Below, in pieces: positions 8,806-20,520 of a stretch of DNA of 64,000 bases. The stretch covers positions 434,001 through 498,000 of the forward strand of contig JAFEMH010000979.1 of assembly GCA_022495995.1 (NCBI GenBank), in the 5' to 3' direction. Each line of letters opens with the position of its first letter. Position 1 is the stretch's first letter. The notes under the pieces are model-generated. The model ran no database searches, was not told the origin of the DNA, and saw only the letters and a list, made by a program, of their open reading frames with translations. This stretch comes from Adenophora triphylla var. japonica. Lineage: Eukaryota; Streptophyta; Magnoliopsida; Asterales; Campanulaceae. The position numbers and the translations under genes are program-made.

Positions 8806-10885
8806 ATGGTGACTTCAGACGGACACGTATCTGAGGCTTCACTTGGGCATGAAGAAGCAAACAACATCAACACCAATACGAATGCTGGAAATCTCATCAT
8901 CACTAATGAAAACACGGATTTGCCTCCTCCCCCACCAAATCGTCCTCATGGTAGAGCAACGCGTTCTACCAGTATTGTTGATGGCAGAGGATTGCCTGAC
9001 ACTAGGAGAGGTAAAAGGCATATGGATGGACAAGGAGCTCCACCTCCTCCTAAGCGTCCTTATGGGCAAATGAACATGGGAAGTAGGGCAGGTCCCTCCA
9101 CCAACCCCATGAGCAAGAAGGAGATGATGTTGGAGCGAGCCCTGCATTCCCCGACTTAATAGCCATGGAGGAGGCAGAGCAAGCCGACGTACGCTCTGAA
9201 AGAGTGGCCCCCACTCAGGTTTCTAATGGGCAACAGGCCAGGAGTGTTAGGCCAAATGAGGGTGTGGGGCAAAATGGTGAAAACAGGATAGTTCAACGAG
9301 CTCCTACTATCGTTCATGTGCCAAGTAACGATTTAAGGGCTAGCCTCAACAGAAACAGGGAGCAGGAGGCTCAATCTGATTTGAGGACTCAGTTAACAGC
9401 CAACAGAAACAGGCATGTTTCTCCAGCGCGAACGCAGAGATCAGGATCTCATAGAGACAGGAATGGGCATAGGTCGCCTGTGAGAGGGGAAAGGCGCAGT
9501 CGCCACATGGAGATAACAGCGCAGTCGCCATCTGGTGCTGAGAGGCGCAGGTCGCCTCAAAGAAGTAACAGACATAGATCTCCAATAAGATCAGAAAGGA
9601 CCAATTCCCATAGAGACAGGAGGAGTAGACAGATGACTCCCCCCAGAAGTGAGGGCCAGAGGTCAAATGTCGCTCCCTCCAGTGAGATGAAAGACCCGAT
9701 GCCGAAGAATGGCTATTGATGAAAAGAAGTTCGAACAGTGGGAGGAGGAAAAGAAGAAGGAGATTGGAAAGGTCGAACGAATTGACTTTGCTCTTCGACC
9801 TTTATCCAAAGAAATCAGAGATAGTCGACCTCCTCCTACCTTCAGGTTGCCTCTTCTGGAGAAATATTCAGGGTCGACCAATGCAAGGAGTCATATAGCA
9901 CATTTAGAAGCCACAATGTGTTTTGTCGCCAATGAGGACGACAATATGTGCAAAGCTCTCCTAAGCACACTCACCGGCAGCCTTTAACTTGGTTCAATGG
10001 TTTGGCTGCTGGAAGCATCACCACTTGGACCTGCTTCAGGACAAAGTTCTTAGATCGCTTCTCGACTGCAGGAGCTCGGAAGATGACTGTCACCGATCTG
10101 AATAACTTGGTGCAGGCGAAGAATGAAAGCTCCATGAGCTACTTCACCAAGTTTAAGGAAATGGTTGATAAGATAGAGGAAGACCTCACCGATAGGAAGT
10201 CATTAATTGCTTCCGAAACGGTATTTCCTCGCAGATATGGACTACGAGCTCACAGTCCGAACGGTCACAACTCGACAGGAGTTGTTTGAAAAGGTGTACA
10301 ATGTTGCCCTAGCTGAGGAAAGGAAAGAGAAGAAGAATGGTAAGAGTCCTAAGGTTGAGGCCTCTGATGATAAGAAAGACTCCAACAAGAATGGAGGAAA
10401 TAATAAAAATGGAAAGAACAGGACTAGGGCAACAGAGAAAGTGCCCGAGGCTTTCACTCCCCTTACGGTGAGTCGAACAGAAATTATGAATGCCGTCGAG
10501 CTGGCTCCTCCAGTCCCAATGAATCCAGGCAACAAGTTTAGGAGGGACAACAGCAAGTACTGCGACTACCACAAAGACACTGGTCATCTCACAGAGGATT
10601 GCTTGGGATTAAAGCGTATCATCCAGAGAATGGTCGACCAGGGGAGACTCGAAGCTTACGTGAAAAGGCCTCAGACTGGTGGAGGCGATCAGCCAGCAGG
10701 TGGACAACAGGGACCTAGGCAACCTAGATTGAACCTGGGGGTCATTACAGAGCAAGCAAGCAACACGGCCATCAAGCACAAAATCTTCCAACTCAATAAG
10801 GCTCCCCATGTGCCTCCAAGAAGAGAAGTCAGAGATGAAGCAATCAGCTTTTTCCCCCATGAATTGGCTACTAACATGGCGGCTA
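8806..10885 (+). pseudogene. Gag of Tat element 1, frameshifted
   Basis: It starts at the ATG at 8806 (MVTSDGHVSEAS). A low-complexity Arg/Ser/His-rich N-terminal region runs to about 9715, with repeated RSPxR motifs. The capsid-like Retrotrans_gag region follows from about 9780 (FRLPLLEKYSG, then WFNGLAAGSITTW and LNNLVQAKNESSMSYF). A zinc-knuckle-like CDYHKDTGHLTEDC lies near 10,560. Frame breaks near 9,150, 9,720, 9,980 and 10,210-10,280 split it into five reading segments. Gag would form the virus-like particle in the cytoplasm. Confidence 0.8.
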
Positions 10886-12010
10886 GAGAGCAAGTTCTCG
10901 TCATCCCAGGTCTCATTGACGGATGTACGACGAAGCGTACTCTTAGTCGACACGGGGGCCTGCAAGGATATTTTGTTCTACAAAACTTTTAAAGAAATGG
11001 GTCTTAATGATGAGCAGTTGGAGAGATATGATGGTAGATTGGAGGGCTTCACCAATCATCGAGTTGATGCAAAAGGCAAGATAGAGCTCGACGTCGACCT
11101 AGGCCAACACCCCCCCAGGATCGTATCAAAGGTACAATTTATAGTGATTGATGTAAATAGTGACTATGCCGCTATACTTGGTATCCCAGTCAGTCACTCT
11201 TGGAATGGTGGCATCGATCCCTCATCAGCGAGTCAAGTTCCCTACACCCGCTGGAGTAGGGTGTGTACAAGGCACAGCTCGAGCCTACCTTGATCATGTT
11301 CTCAGAGAAAGAAAGAAAAGGGAGTTGGAAATTGAGACTGCAGATGGTTATTTAAAGTTGTCTCAATCAGTCACCAAAACTACCAGATCGTCAACAATCA
11401 CCGACGTGGAAGAGTCGACCTATCGCTCAAATGACGAGTTCATGCTTGAGTCGACACGTCACTCTAACACCACCGAGGTCGATTCGATGTAGTTATGGTC
11501 GACTAAGTCATCATAGGCAACCTATGCCTCCAGCTCGACAATAACTCGGGGGCCACCACCAGCGAGGTTGCAGACAAGCTAGATGATATGATAGCAGAAG
11601 AAGCTCCACATCTGAGGGCCGAGGAGAGACAAAGGGTTAAGGAGATAATCATTGAGACTCTACAATTCAGGGATGGACCAGAGCTAGAAGCTGTGGATGA
11701 GCTAGAGTCAGTAATCACCAACCTTTCTTACCCCGACCAAAAAATTCAGATTGGGAAGCAGCCTATCGCTAAGGAGCGAGCAGAAATCATCGAGCTACTC
11801 AAGGAAAGTAATGATGTCTTTGCATGGAGGGTAGAAGACATGAGGGGAATCAAGGAGGAGGTCGCTGTTCACAGACTGGAAGTCAACCCGACCATAAAGC
11901 CTAGACCCCAAAAATTGAGAAGCTTTGCTCGCGACAAGGAAGAGGCCATAAAAACTGAGGTACAAAAACTTTTGAATGCAGGGATAATCAAAGAGGCCAC
12001 TCATACAACG
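10886..12010 (+). pseudogene. Protease and RT N-terminal region of Tat element 1, truncated
   Basis: The aspartic protease has active site LLVDTGACKDILF near 10,945 and a second conserved block AAILGIPVSH near 11,170. The linker then leads to the RT entry region with DVFAWRVEDMRGI (about 11,815) and HRLEVNPTIKPRPQKLR, ending EVQKLLNAGIIKEA. The reading stops at 12,010 where the Tekay LTR begins. Frameshifts occur near 10,935, 11,230 and 11,490. The catalytic RT motif is not present because the element is cut before it. Confidence 0.85.
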
Positions 12011-14199
12011 TGTGACGACCCCAACCATAGGCACTCACTTTAAATATTTAATTATATGCTTTTAATATTTATGTTCACTTTATGTGTTCAATTATGTCTT
12101 TAAATTCTTAAATTAAGATAAATTGGGTGAGAAGTAAATTTAGAATCTTTTATGAAACTATTAGACATTAAATAAAGAAACTTGGAGAAATAATAAAAAT
12201 GGAAATATGCTAAATAGTACAAGGAGGTAATTGGGTAGGATGAATTATTTAAGATAAGGATTTATTTTTAAAATGAGTTAGGGTGAAAGCCTTGGTTTAT
12301 TTTTGAAGGGGGGCCAATTGTATTACTCCCTCCTAAGCATGCCAAGTGTCACCTCCATCCCCTCCTCTTACTCCCTTCCCCCTTCTCCTTCATTCATTTC
12401 ACTCTTACTTCCCTAGAGAAACTAAGATACTCCATTGAAGCTCCCTTCTCCCAAGCTTTGGAATCCAAGACATTTCTTCACCAAATTCAAGTATTAGAGC
12501 ACCATTGAAGTTGGACCACCTAGAGGAAGCCATCAAGTTAGAAAGATCAATCTTTCCTTATAAAATCCAAGTGAGTTGTTATGATTCCCTTCTTCTATGT
12601 GTTCATAAGTTCTTTGATTATTTTTCTTGGCCTTGTGATGTTAATTCCTTGCTTGGAAACCTAAATGGGAGTTGATTGATTAGAAAATGAACTTTGTTGA
12701 AGTTAGGGTTCAAGGAAGATCATTAAAAGGGTTTGAAATGGGTGGAATGGGTAGAGATAAATGATCTAGGATTACTTAGTTGTGAGTTTACATGTTTTGA
12801 ATGGGACTTGGTAAGATGAAGGTATCCTTTGGTGTTCTTGATCAAGCAATGGTAGAGGGAAAGAAGAACTAGGGTTAAAAAGGGGTAAAAAGCTGGAAAA
12901 TGGGCTGGAGGAGGCTTGGGCGGTCGCCCATGGGGGCTTGGGCGGCCGCCCATCATGGCAGGAGGTCTTAATTTCTTTGAAGTCCACTTGGGCGGTCGCC
13001 CAAGTGATGAGGGCGGTCGCCCATAGTGGCAGAAACCACAATTTCCCTTGAAGTCCACTTGGGCGGTCGCCCAAGTGGTTAGGGCGGTCGCCCAAGACCC
13101 TGAACCAAATTTTCTTAATTTAAACTAGGATCGTTTAGCAAGTTTGTTGGCCACTTATAAATTAAGACTCCCACTTGGTAATTGAACTTGAATCTTCATT
13201 TAGGTCTTGTATCCTTGTATATGGAATTTGTAGGGTAGGTTTATGATCCCTCATTTCCTTACTTGATGTTATATATATTGTTGTTGATATTGTTTAGTGT
13301 ATTCATAAATTGTTACACTTTGATATTGTTGGGCATGAGTATATATTACCATGTGGCTATTGTTTATCCCTTTTTGTGGATTTTATTTCAAGTAACTATT
13401 ATGTGCTTGATAAATTGTTAATCAGCTGATATTGGGGGTATAACGTAATACGATCAATTATGGAAGTGTGACCTAATGTGATCGGATTATGTTATACCTG
13501 TGACCGTCCCCCTCGTGGCCACGGGTTGGGGTTATAGCATCTCAGTATTGAGCCAAAAGCCTTACAGTAGTTGCTACTATCTTATTTGGTTCCCTGAAAA
13601 ATGGGTCTTATAAGATGTGAGTATTGCTTAAGCAAATTTCACTTAAGATTGGAGTATTATTATACCCAATGTTGTACGACTATTGTTCGACGGGAAAAAG
13701 GTAAACCAAAGGTAATGTAAGGTGTTTACAGTTTTTCCAACGTGTTATGTGTTGCATCTATTTGGCATATTGTTGCATCCATAATAGCTTGCTGAGATTT
13801 ATTCTCACCCCTCTCCCTTTACTGTTTTAGATCCCGAGACAGGCGGACCGGCCAAGTAAGGACGGAGAGGAGTTTGGAGAAATCTTTTGGGTGTTGTCGG
13901 GGTATGTTTAGGGTGACGTATAAAATTGTATTTTGGTAATTCCTTTCTTGGAGTTTGTAATTATAAACTTTAAACTCTACGTCATAACCTTAATCTTTTG
14001 TAACTAAACAGTGGACCGTTTTCAAAGTTAGTTATCTCCTCCTCCGATGTGGAGTTGAGTGGAGTTCTTTTGAAATGTTATGTTATAAATGTTTATGTTT
14101 GAAAGTCAAAGCAAAGTTTTAAAAGTTTTTGTGTATTTGGGTTAGTTTGAGGACGCTCCAACTCGGGACACGTGTAGGTTCCGGGTCGGGGTCCTCACA
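12011..14199 (+). repeat. 5' LTR of the plus-strand Tekay element (2189 bp)
   Basis: It begins TGTGACGACCCCAACC and ends GGGGTCCTCACA, immediately followed by the PBS. The left edge abuts Tat pol at 12,010. A cluster of six near-palindromic GGGCGGTCGCCC motifs lies at 12,918-13,093. The rest is AT-rich with no ORF of note. Confidence 0.9.
12918..13093. repeat. Six near-palindromic GGGCGGTCGCCC motifs in the Tekay LTR
   Basis: Copies lie near 12,918, 12,940, 12,990, 13,010, 13,061 and 13,082; one is the perfect palindrome GGGCGGCCGCCC. Some are extended by outer complementary bases (CTTGGGCGGTCGCCCAAG). They are set in two longer direct repeats that both contain GAAGTCCACTTGGGCGG. Confidence 0.85.
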
Positions 14200-14200
14200 G

Positions 14201-14218
14201 TTGGTATCAGAGCTCGGT
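14201..14218 (+). promoter_or_regulatory. Primer-binding site, initiator tRNA-Met type
   Basis: TTGGTATCAGAGCTCGG starts one base after the LTR end. TGGTATCAGAGC is the standard complement of the 3' end of plant initiator tRNA-Met used by many LTR retrotransposons. Confidence 0.9.
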
Positions 14219-14297
14219 TAGAATTCTCGGGTAGAGTCTAGCTGAGTGAGAGTGTGTGATAACTGACGTCGAGTGTTTAATGCAGGAGTTTGTTGTT

Positions 14298-15365
14298 ATG
14301 GCGGGAAATGATGGTGATCAGAATCTGGGTTTGGGTGGTGTTGGTAATCCGAATGCCGAGATGATGGATATGTTCCGAGGGTTTCTTCAAAGATATGGCA
14401 ACTCGAGATCGAACCGGAATCGAATCAAGGCGGCGAAGGGCAACATGGTTTGGAGAAGTTCGTGAAGATGTCTCCTCCTAGCTTCAACGGAGATCCGGAT
14501 CCGGTGAAGGCTGAGAGGTGGCTTGAGGCTATGAATAAGATTTTCGCAGCTATGGAGAGTTCGGATGCGGAGAAGGTGAGATGTGCCGTTTTCAAGTTGG
14601 AAGGACCCGCTGAGCACTGGTGGCAGGTAGTGAAGGATGGTTGGGACCGGATTTGACACCACAGACTTGGGAGAACTTCACACGCAAGTTCCGGATCACT
14701 TCGTGCCTATGGTTACTAGAGACAAGAAGGAAGGCGAGTTTCGAAACCGGAGCAAGGGACCATGACGATAGCGCAAAGATTCAAAGAAGGTTCACGCATT
14801 GGCCCGATATTGTCCTCATTTGGTGCCGGATGAGGAGAGGCGAGTCTACCGATTTGTGAAGGGTTTAAGGGTTGAGTTCCGAAAGCGCTATTGACGCATA
14901 ACTTCGCCAACTTCCAAGCGGCGGTGAATATGGCGTATCGGATTGAGAATGACATAGAGGAGCATCGTGGTAAGAATGAAGGCGGAAACAGAATAGATTC
15001 CAAGGTCAAGGTTCGGGACAGAATAGGGTGCGGTCGAGGACATTTACTCCGGAGCAAATCGAGGAGGAAATGTGGCGACTCCGGCAAATCGTGCGACTCC
15101 AGTCGGCTTGGGACAGTGTGGTTATTGCAAGAAGCTAGGGCATTCGGAGGACAAGTGTTGGAGCAAGCAAGGAAAATGTTTAGAGTGTGGGGCGACAGCC
15201 ATTTCCGGAAGAATTGTCCCGGAGTGGCGGGAATAAGCAAGCGACGGGTGCCGGTTTTGGAGGACAAGGTAGTGGTGTGAAGAGAGGTGTAGATGGGAAA
15301 CCCAAAGATAGGGTGCAAGGTCGAGTGGTTGCCTTGGGTCAAGGAGAGGTCGATCCCAATGCCTG
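14298..15365 (+). pseudogene. Gag of the plus-strand Tekay element, frameshifted
   Basis: The start is chosen at the ATG near 14,298 (MAGNDGDQNLGLGG), as in the minus-strand copies. The capsid region holds PPSFNGDPDPVKAERWLEA and FKLEGPAEHWWQ (14,470-14,630). Two zinc-knuckle traces follow: one around the LGHSEDKCW-equivalent (15,130-15,170) and one of the GHFRRNCP type (15,190-15,220). At least four frameshifts lie between 14,390 and 15,260. Confidence 0.85.
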
Positions 15366-15867
15366 TCATTAGAGGTATAGTTCCTGTCTCAGAGTTAAGG
15401 CCCGCATTCTTATAGATCCCGGTCTTCCCATTCATTTGTGGCATCGCATTTTGCATTCTCATTGCATACTTTGCTCGAATCTATGCCTTATGTGTTGGAG
15501 GTTTCTACTCCTATGGGAGAGTGCCTCACATCTTCTTTGATATATCCTGGTTGTGATGTGACTATATGTGGGCATGTATTGCCGGTGGATTTGGTCGAGT
15601 TACCAATCCGTGATTTTGATGTGATCCTAGGGATGGATTGGTTGAGTCAGTGTCATGCTATGGTAGACTGTCGTAGAAAGCGAGTCTCATTTGCTATGCC
15701 TGATATGCCTACTTTTGTATTTGATGCGGATAGATCTATGTTCGGTTTACATGTTATCTCTGCTTTAAAGGCTAGGAAGATGCTATCTAAGGGGTGTACG
15801 GGTTACTTGGCTTATGTGGTAGATTCCAATAAGAAGTCTCCCGAGTTAGCTCATGTTCCGGTTGTGT
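15366..15867 (+). pseudogene. Protease of the plus-strand Tekay element, truncated
   Basis: The active-site region near 15,410-15,440 is frameshifted (the [11 protein letters not shown] equivalent). An intact stretch then reads [45 protein letters not shown] and ends ELAHVPVV just before the Ogre-like LTR. In the minus-strand copies the next residues lead straight into RT. Confidence 0.85.
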
Positions 15868-16058
15868 AAGTACCCCAATCTGGATCACCCCCTTTCAAAC
15901 ACCCGGGAAACACCGCAGACTCATCAACGCAGTCTCGGAGACCTCTGGCACTCAAAACCCTCTCAAACCCCCAACCAAACCAAGGGAGGAGCCTTTCTGG
16001 GATAAAAAGGGACAAAAGGACCTTTTGGGAATTTTCAGGAAATCAGAAAAGCAATTAA

Positions 16059-16309
16059 GGTCCGTACGGACCTCTTTGTTTCAATGATTACTAAATCCCC
16101 TTAAAGTCCACAATATTCCCTCAAATCCCGGGGAAAATGATTACTTCCCTGCAGAGTTGGTCCGTACGGACCTCTTTGCATGCAAGATGGTCCGTACGGA
16201 CCTTATTGCTCAGGGAACACCATCATTCCAGAATATTCACCATCATTGCAGATTCCCTCAAATCGAGGAAATCCAAAATTCTGGATAACCAAGAAGGTCC
16301 GTACGGACC
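16059..16309. promoter_or_regulatory. Cluster of four GGTCCGTACGGACC palindromes in U3
   Basis: Perfect 14-bp palindromes start at 16,059, 16,159, 16,189 and 16,296, each followed by CTCTTTG or TTATTGC. The middle two are 30 bp apart around TTTGCATGCAAG, which contains an RY-like TGCATGCA core. The last ends 21 bp before the TATA box, a position typical of an enhancer. Function is inferred. Confidence 0.6.
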
Positions 16310-16330
16310 TCTTTGCTCCGAAATTTTTAC

Positions 16331-16338
16331 TATAAATA
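16331..16338 (+). promoter_or_regulatory. TATA box of the 5' LTR
   Basis: TATAAATA followed by GAGGGCTCC. The same arrangement lies at 32,444 in the 3' LTR. Transcription would start about 30 bp downstream. Confidence 0.7.
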
Positions 16339-17277
16339 GAGGGCTCCCCCTCCCTCATTTTACACACCTCCCTCTTCTCTCTTCCTCCCTTAGCCTTCTG
16401 GCTCCCCTCTAAGTCCTCTCGAGGCACTCCCGGCCCCTTTCGGATCCTTCCGAGGCCTTCCGAGCTCCCTTGTGGTGCTCCGAAGCCTCCCCGAGCGCTC
16501 CCGAGACGCTCCCGCGCTGCCCCGAGGCACTCTCGAGGTACTCTGAGGCCCCTCGTGGTACTCCGAGGCCTCGCTCGGGTCTTTCCACGGTGTCCCGGCT
16601 CTTTCCGAGTCAAATCGACGATCCCAAACCACGCCGAAACTCTGCCCGAGTGACTCCTGCCACCACAACGCACGCCGAAACTCTGCCCGAGTGATCCCAA
16701 CGATCCCCACGCACGCCGAACCTCTGTCCGAACGCAGCCTACAACCTCAACTCACGCCGAAACTCTGTCCGCAGACAACCGGTCCCTCCCGAAGCAATCC
16801 CGAGCCGTACCGGAACGCTACTCCGACCTCAAACACTATTCCCCAGCGGAAGACAGACACGAACCAACATTGGTAAGGCTTCCTTCCTATACTATTTCAA
16901 TACATTTCCATACATAGCATACAATGTAGACATCCGATACAGCATGCATTTTTAAAAAAGCACACACACACACACACAACATTTAAAGGATATTAGGGGT
17001 ATCCGAAAGACTCGTTTTACGAGGCTACTCGGGTGAGCTCTAATATTCTAATATTCTCTTCCCGGGGAGTCATCTGACCTCCGAACTCAAAAATCTCATC
17101 ACACAAAAACGGTTTAAAATTATCTTTAAACTGATGCCCTTTTTCAATGTTTTGGGCTTAATAAAAACGGCGTGGCGACTCTACAAAAACAAAAACGGCG
17201 AGACGAACAGCCGCTCCAACGCGAAAGATGCCAGATGCCGGGGCTGCGAAGCCTTTCTCGGATCCGGGCTATTTCAG

Positions 17278-17296
17278 TTGGCGACTCTGCTGGGGA
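17278..17296 (+). promoter_or_regulatory. Primer-binding site of the Ogre-like element
   Basis: TTGGCGACTCTGCTGGGGA follows the LTR after one base. It is the PBS type seen in Ogre/Tat elements, usually ascribed to tRNA-Arg. The tRNA assignment is from memory of the family, not tested. Confidence 0.7.
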
Positions 17297-18610
17297 ATAT
17301 TTTGTTTTAAAAAAAAAACTTTTAAACAAAACAAAAGATTTTTAAAACAATGATGAGGGTCAAACTTTCATTTTACCCCCTTCCTTTAACTGTTGTGTGT
17401 GTGTGCACGTGCTTCGTTTTTATTTTACAAAAAAAATAAAAATAAAAAAAATGCATCAATATACATCTCGCGCATACATTTAAAATTCTTCAAAAACTTC
17501 GTTTACTCGGTAAAAGAATTTTAGAGACCGCACACTACGCGCACGCCGCCTCGGTTACACCGCACTCTACTCGCACTGCCTCGGTTACACCGCACGCTAC
17601 TCGCACCGCCGCGGATACACTGCACACTACAACCCTTAACCCGGAGTGGTCTCAGTTGCAGTCCGTTTGGTCTTCCTAGGCCTCTTGGGCGCGCACGTAT
17701 CATTCCAAACATCCCATCCTTGCCAAGCGTCAACCCCGCACGTTTGAGTCTTGAGTCACACTCTGTCCGTACTCGGTTGGTTTTTACCCGGTCCGTGTCA
17801 TACACTGGATACATATACCATGCCGGCCATTTTCTGAGTCAAGGCTCGAACTCAAGATCCCTTGCGCAAGCAAAGCGATGAAAGGTCATGCTAAAATCTT
17901 GACCTGATCTTGATTTCCGGCTACACCTGCATCGATGTTCCGTCCGGATATACATCCATGCTCGCATGACACCATGTCATCACGCCTTTGATACGTCGCC
18001 CATAACGATATGACCCGGCCAACGCCTAACGTCACAGATCCCTTGCGAAAGCAAGGTAAAGCAGAGGTCATGCCGAACTCTTGACCTCGATCTTGACTCG
18101 GTGGCCGGCTCGGTTCACTATTCACATGGCTAACGCATCAAAACGAACATGACAGGCACGGTCCTTAGGTTCGATTTTTCTTTTAGGCCGGTGGAAACCG
18201 CTTGCACTATAGGACCCTCGCCTGGGCCGGCCCACCCCGGGATGTCGAAATACGGGTGCAAAACGAGGGGCTTATAGCCGCACGTATGGTCTCCACCGAC
18301 CCAGATCTAGCATAGTTGCGAAAAGAAGAGCAATCTTTTCCAACCTACCTAGGATTCTGAGAAAACATGTTTTAAGTAAATTAAAACAACAAAAAAAAAA
18401 ATCAAAAAATAAAAGAAACGGAAACCGCATGCCACGTGAGCTTTCCCCCTTTTATCCCGTTAGGCCATTCCCATATCTAAACCTTGCCCATCACCCCCTC
18501 CAGCGAACCGAGAGTGGTTGAGAATACCTGGAAGCCGCCTTTTCAGTATCGAGGCCACAGGGTCCGATAGCCCTTCCAGTTCAACGGTCCGCACCGTCCG
18601 ATACTCCCCC
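17297..18610 (+). other. Leader region of the Ogre-like element, with repeats
   Basis: Non-coding. Three to four copies of a roughly 33- to 35-base unit (CTCGGTTACACCGCAC core) lie at 17,525-17,632. A direct repeat of about 65 bp (GATCCCTTGCG..AAGCAA with CTTGACCT..ATCTTGA) occurs at about 17,858-17,925 and 18,038-18,110. No ORF with retroelement similarity. Confidence 0.7.
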
Positions 18611-20520
18611 ATGACGGGATCAACAGATAACAGTGAGGGAAACGGAACCCCGCCACTAAGGAATCTCCAGACAATGGAGGAGGTGCTGCGAGCCTTCGAA
18701 ACCATCAAGAAGCGCCAAGAAGAACGGCAAGCTCTGGATCGTCGACACCTTGCGTCTTCGAGAACGATTGCAGTTCCCCAACCCGACGGAACCTTTGTTC
18801 TCATAGAGGCCGAAGATATACCGGCTCCCCCGGTTTCTCAAAGCTATCAGCAGGTCCCGCCTCCGCCAAGCTACGAGATCCCAAGCAACGCAGCGGCTCT
18901 CGCCAAAGCTCCCCTCAGCGTCGGCCATAGCGGCTCCGACATGCCCGCCAAGACACAGCGGTTTGGCTCTGCACATCAAGCTCGGCACAACAAAGACACA
19001 TACGTGCTCGCTCCGCGATCCCAATGCATCTCGGTATCCCCAGATTCAATCCTTTGCCTCTATACGAGCCTCGCAACCACAATCAAAAGTCCCCATTCTT
19101 ACCGGGACAGCATCCCGAGCGGATATCCCGACATCTCCGCTTGCCACCTGCTAGTACGCCAATTGGGGCTAACGAATCGTTTCCCCAGTTCCCAAACACA
19201 ACCCTTAGCGGACCTAGCAATCACGCCCTCAACTTCAACACCCCAGGGTATGGGTTGGTATACACTCAACTACCTCCCCAAGACTCCCGAATGGCGATCC
19301 CATCAGCCAATCCACCTCCATCTTCGGTTTCCGTCCCTGAAAATGGAAACCCTCCTCAACCTACCGATCCTCACATGGCTTGGTTGATCGAACGAGATGA
19401 AAGACATGCAAGGCAAGCTAGCTAGTTCTCGGAAGGACTCCCTCCCGCCACCGATCCGAACAAAGTGGTCCCTCTCCCTCCAAAGTTCGGGATGCCTAAA
19501 TGGAAAAGTTTGACGGAACAGAATGCCCAAAACCCCACATCGACACCTACGTCCTGGGTATGAGAGCCAAAGGGGCAACCCCTCAACAGATGGCAGATCA
19601 TTTTCAGCATTCCCTCAAATCCACAAAGACTAAGGTGGTTCCTCAATGTGAAGGCGAGAAAACCGCTCCACGTGGGATCGAGATCAGTGAAATCTTCCGG
19701 AGAAGTACCGCGCCAATCTTGAATGGGAAACAAACCGCCATAACTCCTGCAAGCCACCGAACAAAAAGATGACGCAACTGCTGGGCGAATTCTACAAAAG
19801 ATGGAACCGGAAGCTGCGAGATAATGGATCCACTTTCCAAAGAAGAGCGGATGGACATCTTCCATTCCTCGCCTCAAGCCATCTTTGAGAACCTTGATCG
19901 GCCACCATTTCTACCCGGATCTCCGTGCCATGGTCAACGCCAGGACAAAGTTTGAAAAGACTCTGAAGTCTTCAAAAGGCAACAAAGCAACCCCGCCTCA
20001 TCTTACCGCTATCGAACAAACCTCGGCAACTTCAACTCCCGCCCCGACCAAAGGAAAGGAAGCAAATGAACAAGTGCACTACATTCGAACGGAGCTCAAG
20101 TAAACCGCGATCAAGCGGCCCCAAAGAATAGCAACCCCCTCGCTTCCCAGTTCCAAAGATTTAGATAACCTGGAAATGCCCTTGGGTCAAGTATTTGAAG
20201 CTTTGGTGAAACGAAATCTTCTCAAACCACTCGAGAATTTCCAACCGAAAACCCTCAAACCCAACATGGATATGAGCAAACACCGCGCCTTCCACAACTA
20301 CCCTGGCCACACCACCGACAATTGCTTCGTGCTCAAGCAGGTGGTCCAGGGGCTCATTGAGGAGGGAAAATTGGAACGCCCTCGTGGTCCCAATACCATC
20401 AGAAATCCATTCCCCGAACGACAGATAAACTCAATAGCCTTTGACGAAACTCCAAGTGAGAGCGAGACTCGCAATTTCCGAAACCGTCGCATGCCGGTCC
20501 CGCTACGACTGGGAGCGTGA
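18611..20520 (+). pseudogene. Gag of the Ogre-like element, frameshifted
   Basis: The ATG at 18,611 (MTGSTDNSEGNGTPPLRN) begins a coiled-coil-like N-terminal part (EEVLRAFETIKKRQEERQAL). The capsid entry motif LPPKFGMPKMEKFDGTECPK lies near 19,475-19,525, and HFQHSL follows. Later pieces are EFYKRWNRKLRDN (about 19,790) and a zinc-finger-like FHNYPGHTTDNCFVLKQ (about 20,290). Frameshifts near 19,030, 19,500, 19,620 and 19,900 and a stop at 20,101 break it. The motif order is that of Ogre/Retand gag. Confidence 0.75.

Larger units (their letters stand above)
7690..12010 (+). mobile_element. Ty3/gypsy Tat-lineage retrotransposon 1, 5' half
   Basis: The order is 5' LTR (ending about 8740), PBS-like site, gag, protease, and the beginning of the RT region. 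It is cut at 12,010/12,011 by a Tekay LTR. The remaining pol and the 3' LTR are not found on the other side of the insertions. Lineage is judged from the gag and the protease-to-RT linker, which resemble Tat/Ogre-type polyproteins. Several frameshifts break the ORFs. Confidence 0.8.
12011..15864 (+). mobile_element. Ty3/gypsy Tekay-lineage chromovirus, plus-strand copy, 5' part
   Basis: A complete 5' LTR (12011-14199), tRNA-Met PBS, gag and protease are present. The element is interrupted at 15,865 by the Ogre-like LTR, inside the protease-to-RT linker. It has the same gene content and closely related protein sequence as the minus-strand tandem copies at 47-62 kb, but its LTR is clearly diverged from theirs. 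RT, RNase H and integrase are absent; they are not found after the Ogre-like element. Confidence 0.9.
15865..17276 (+). repeat. 5' LTR of the Ogre-like element (1412 bp)
   Basis: It starts TGTAAGTACCCCAA and ends GGGCTATTTCA, followed by the PBS. It contains four GGTCCGTACGGACC palindromes (16059, 16159, 16189, 16296), a TATA box at 16,331, a CT/CG-rich 5' transcribed region with PR-rich shadow ORFs, and a (CA)n run near 16,965. Confidence 0.9.

Noticed and set aside
14201..14218. TGGTATCAGAGC match to tRNA-Met
   Set aside because: It is only the short primer-binding site next to an LTR; no tRNA cloverleaf surrounds it. The same applies at 43,360 and 53,672.
16203..16710. Overlapping Arg/Ser/Gly-rich ORFs in the Ogre-like 5' LTR (and the same at 32,250-32,900)
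   Set aside because: They lie in the CT/CG-rich transcribed part of the LTR on both strands and are not conserved between the two LTRs.
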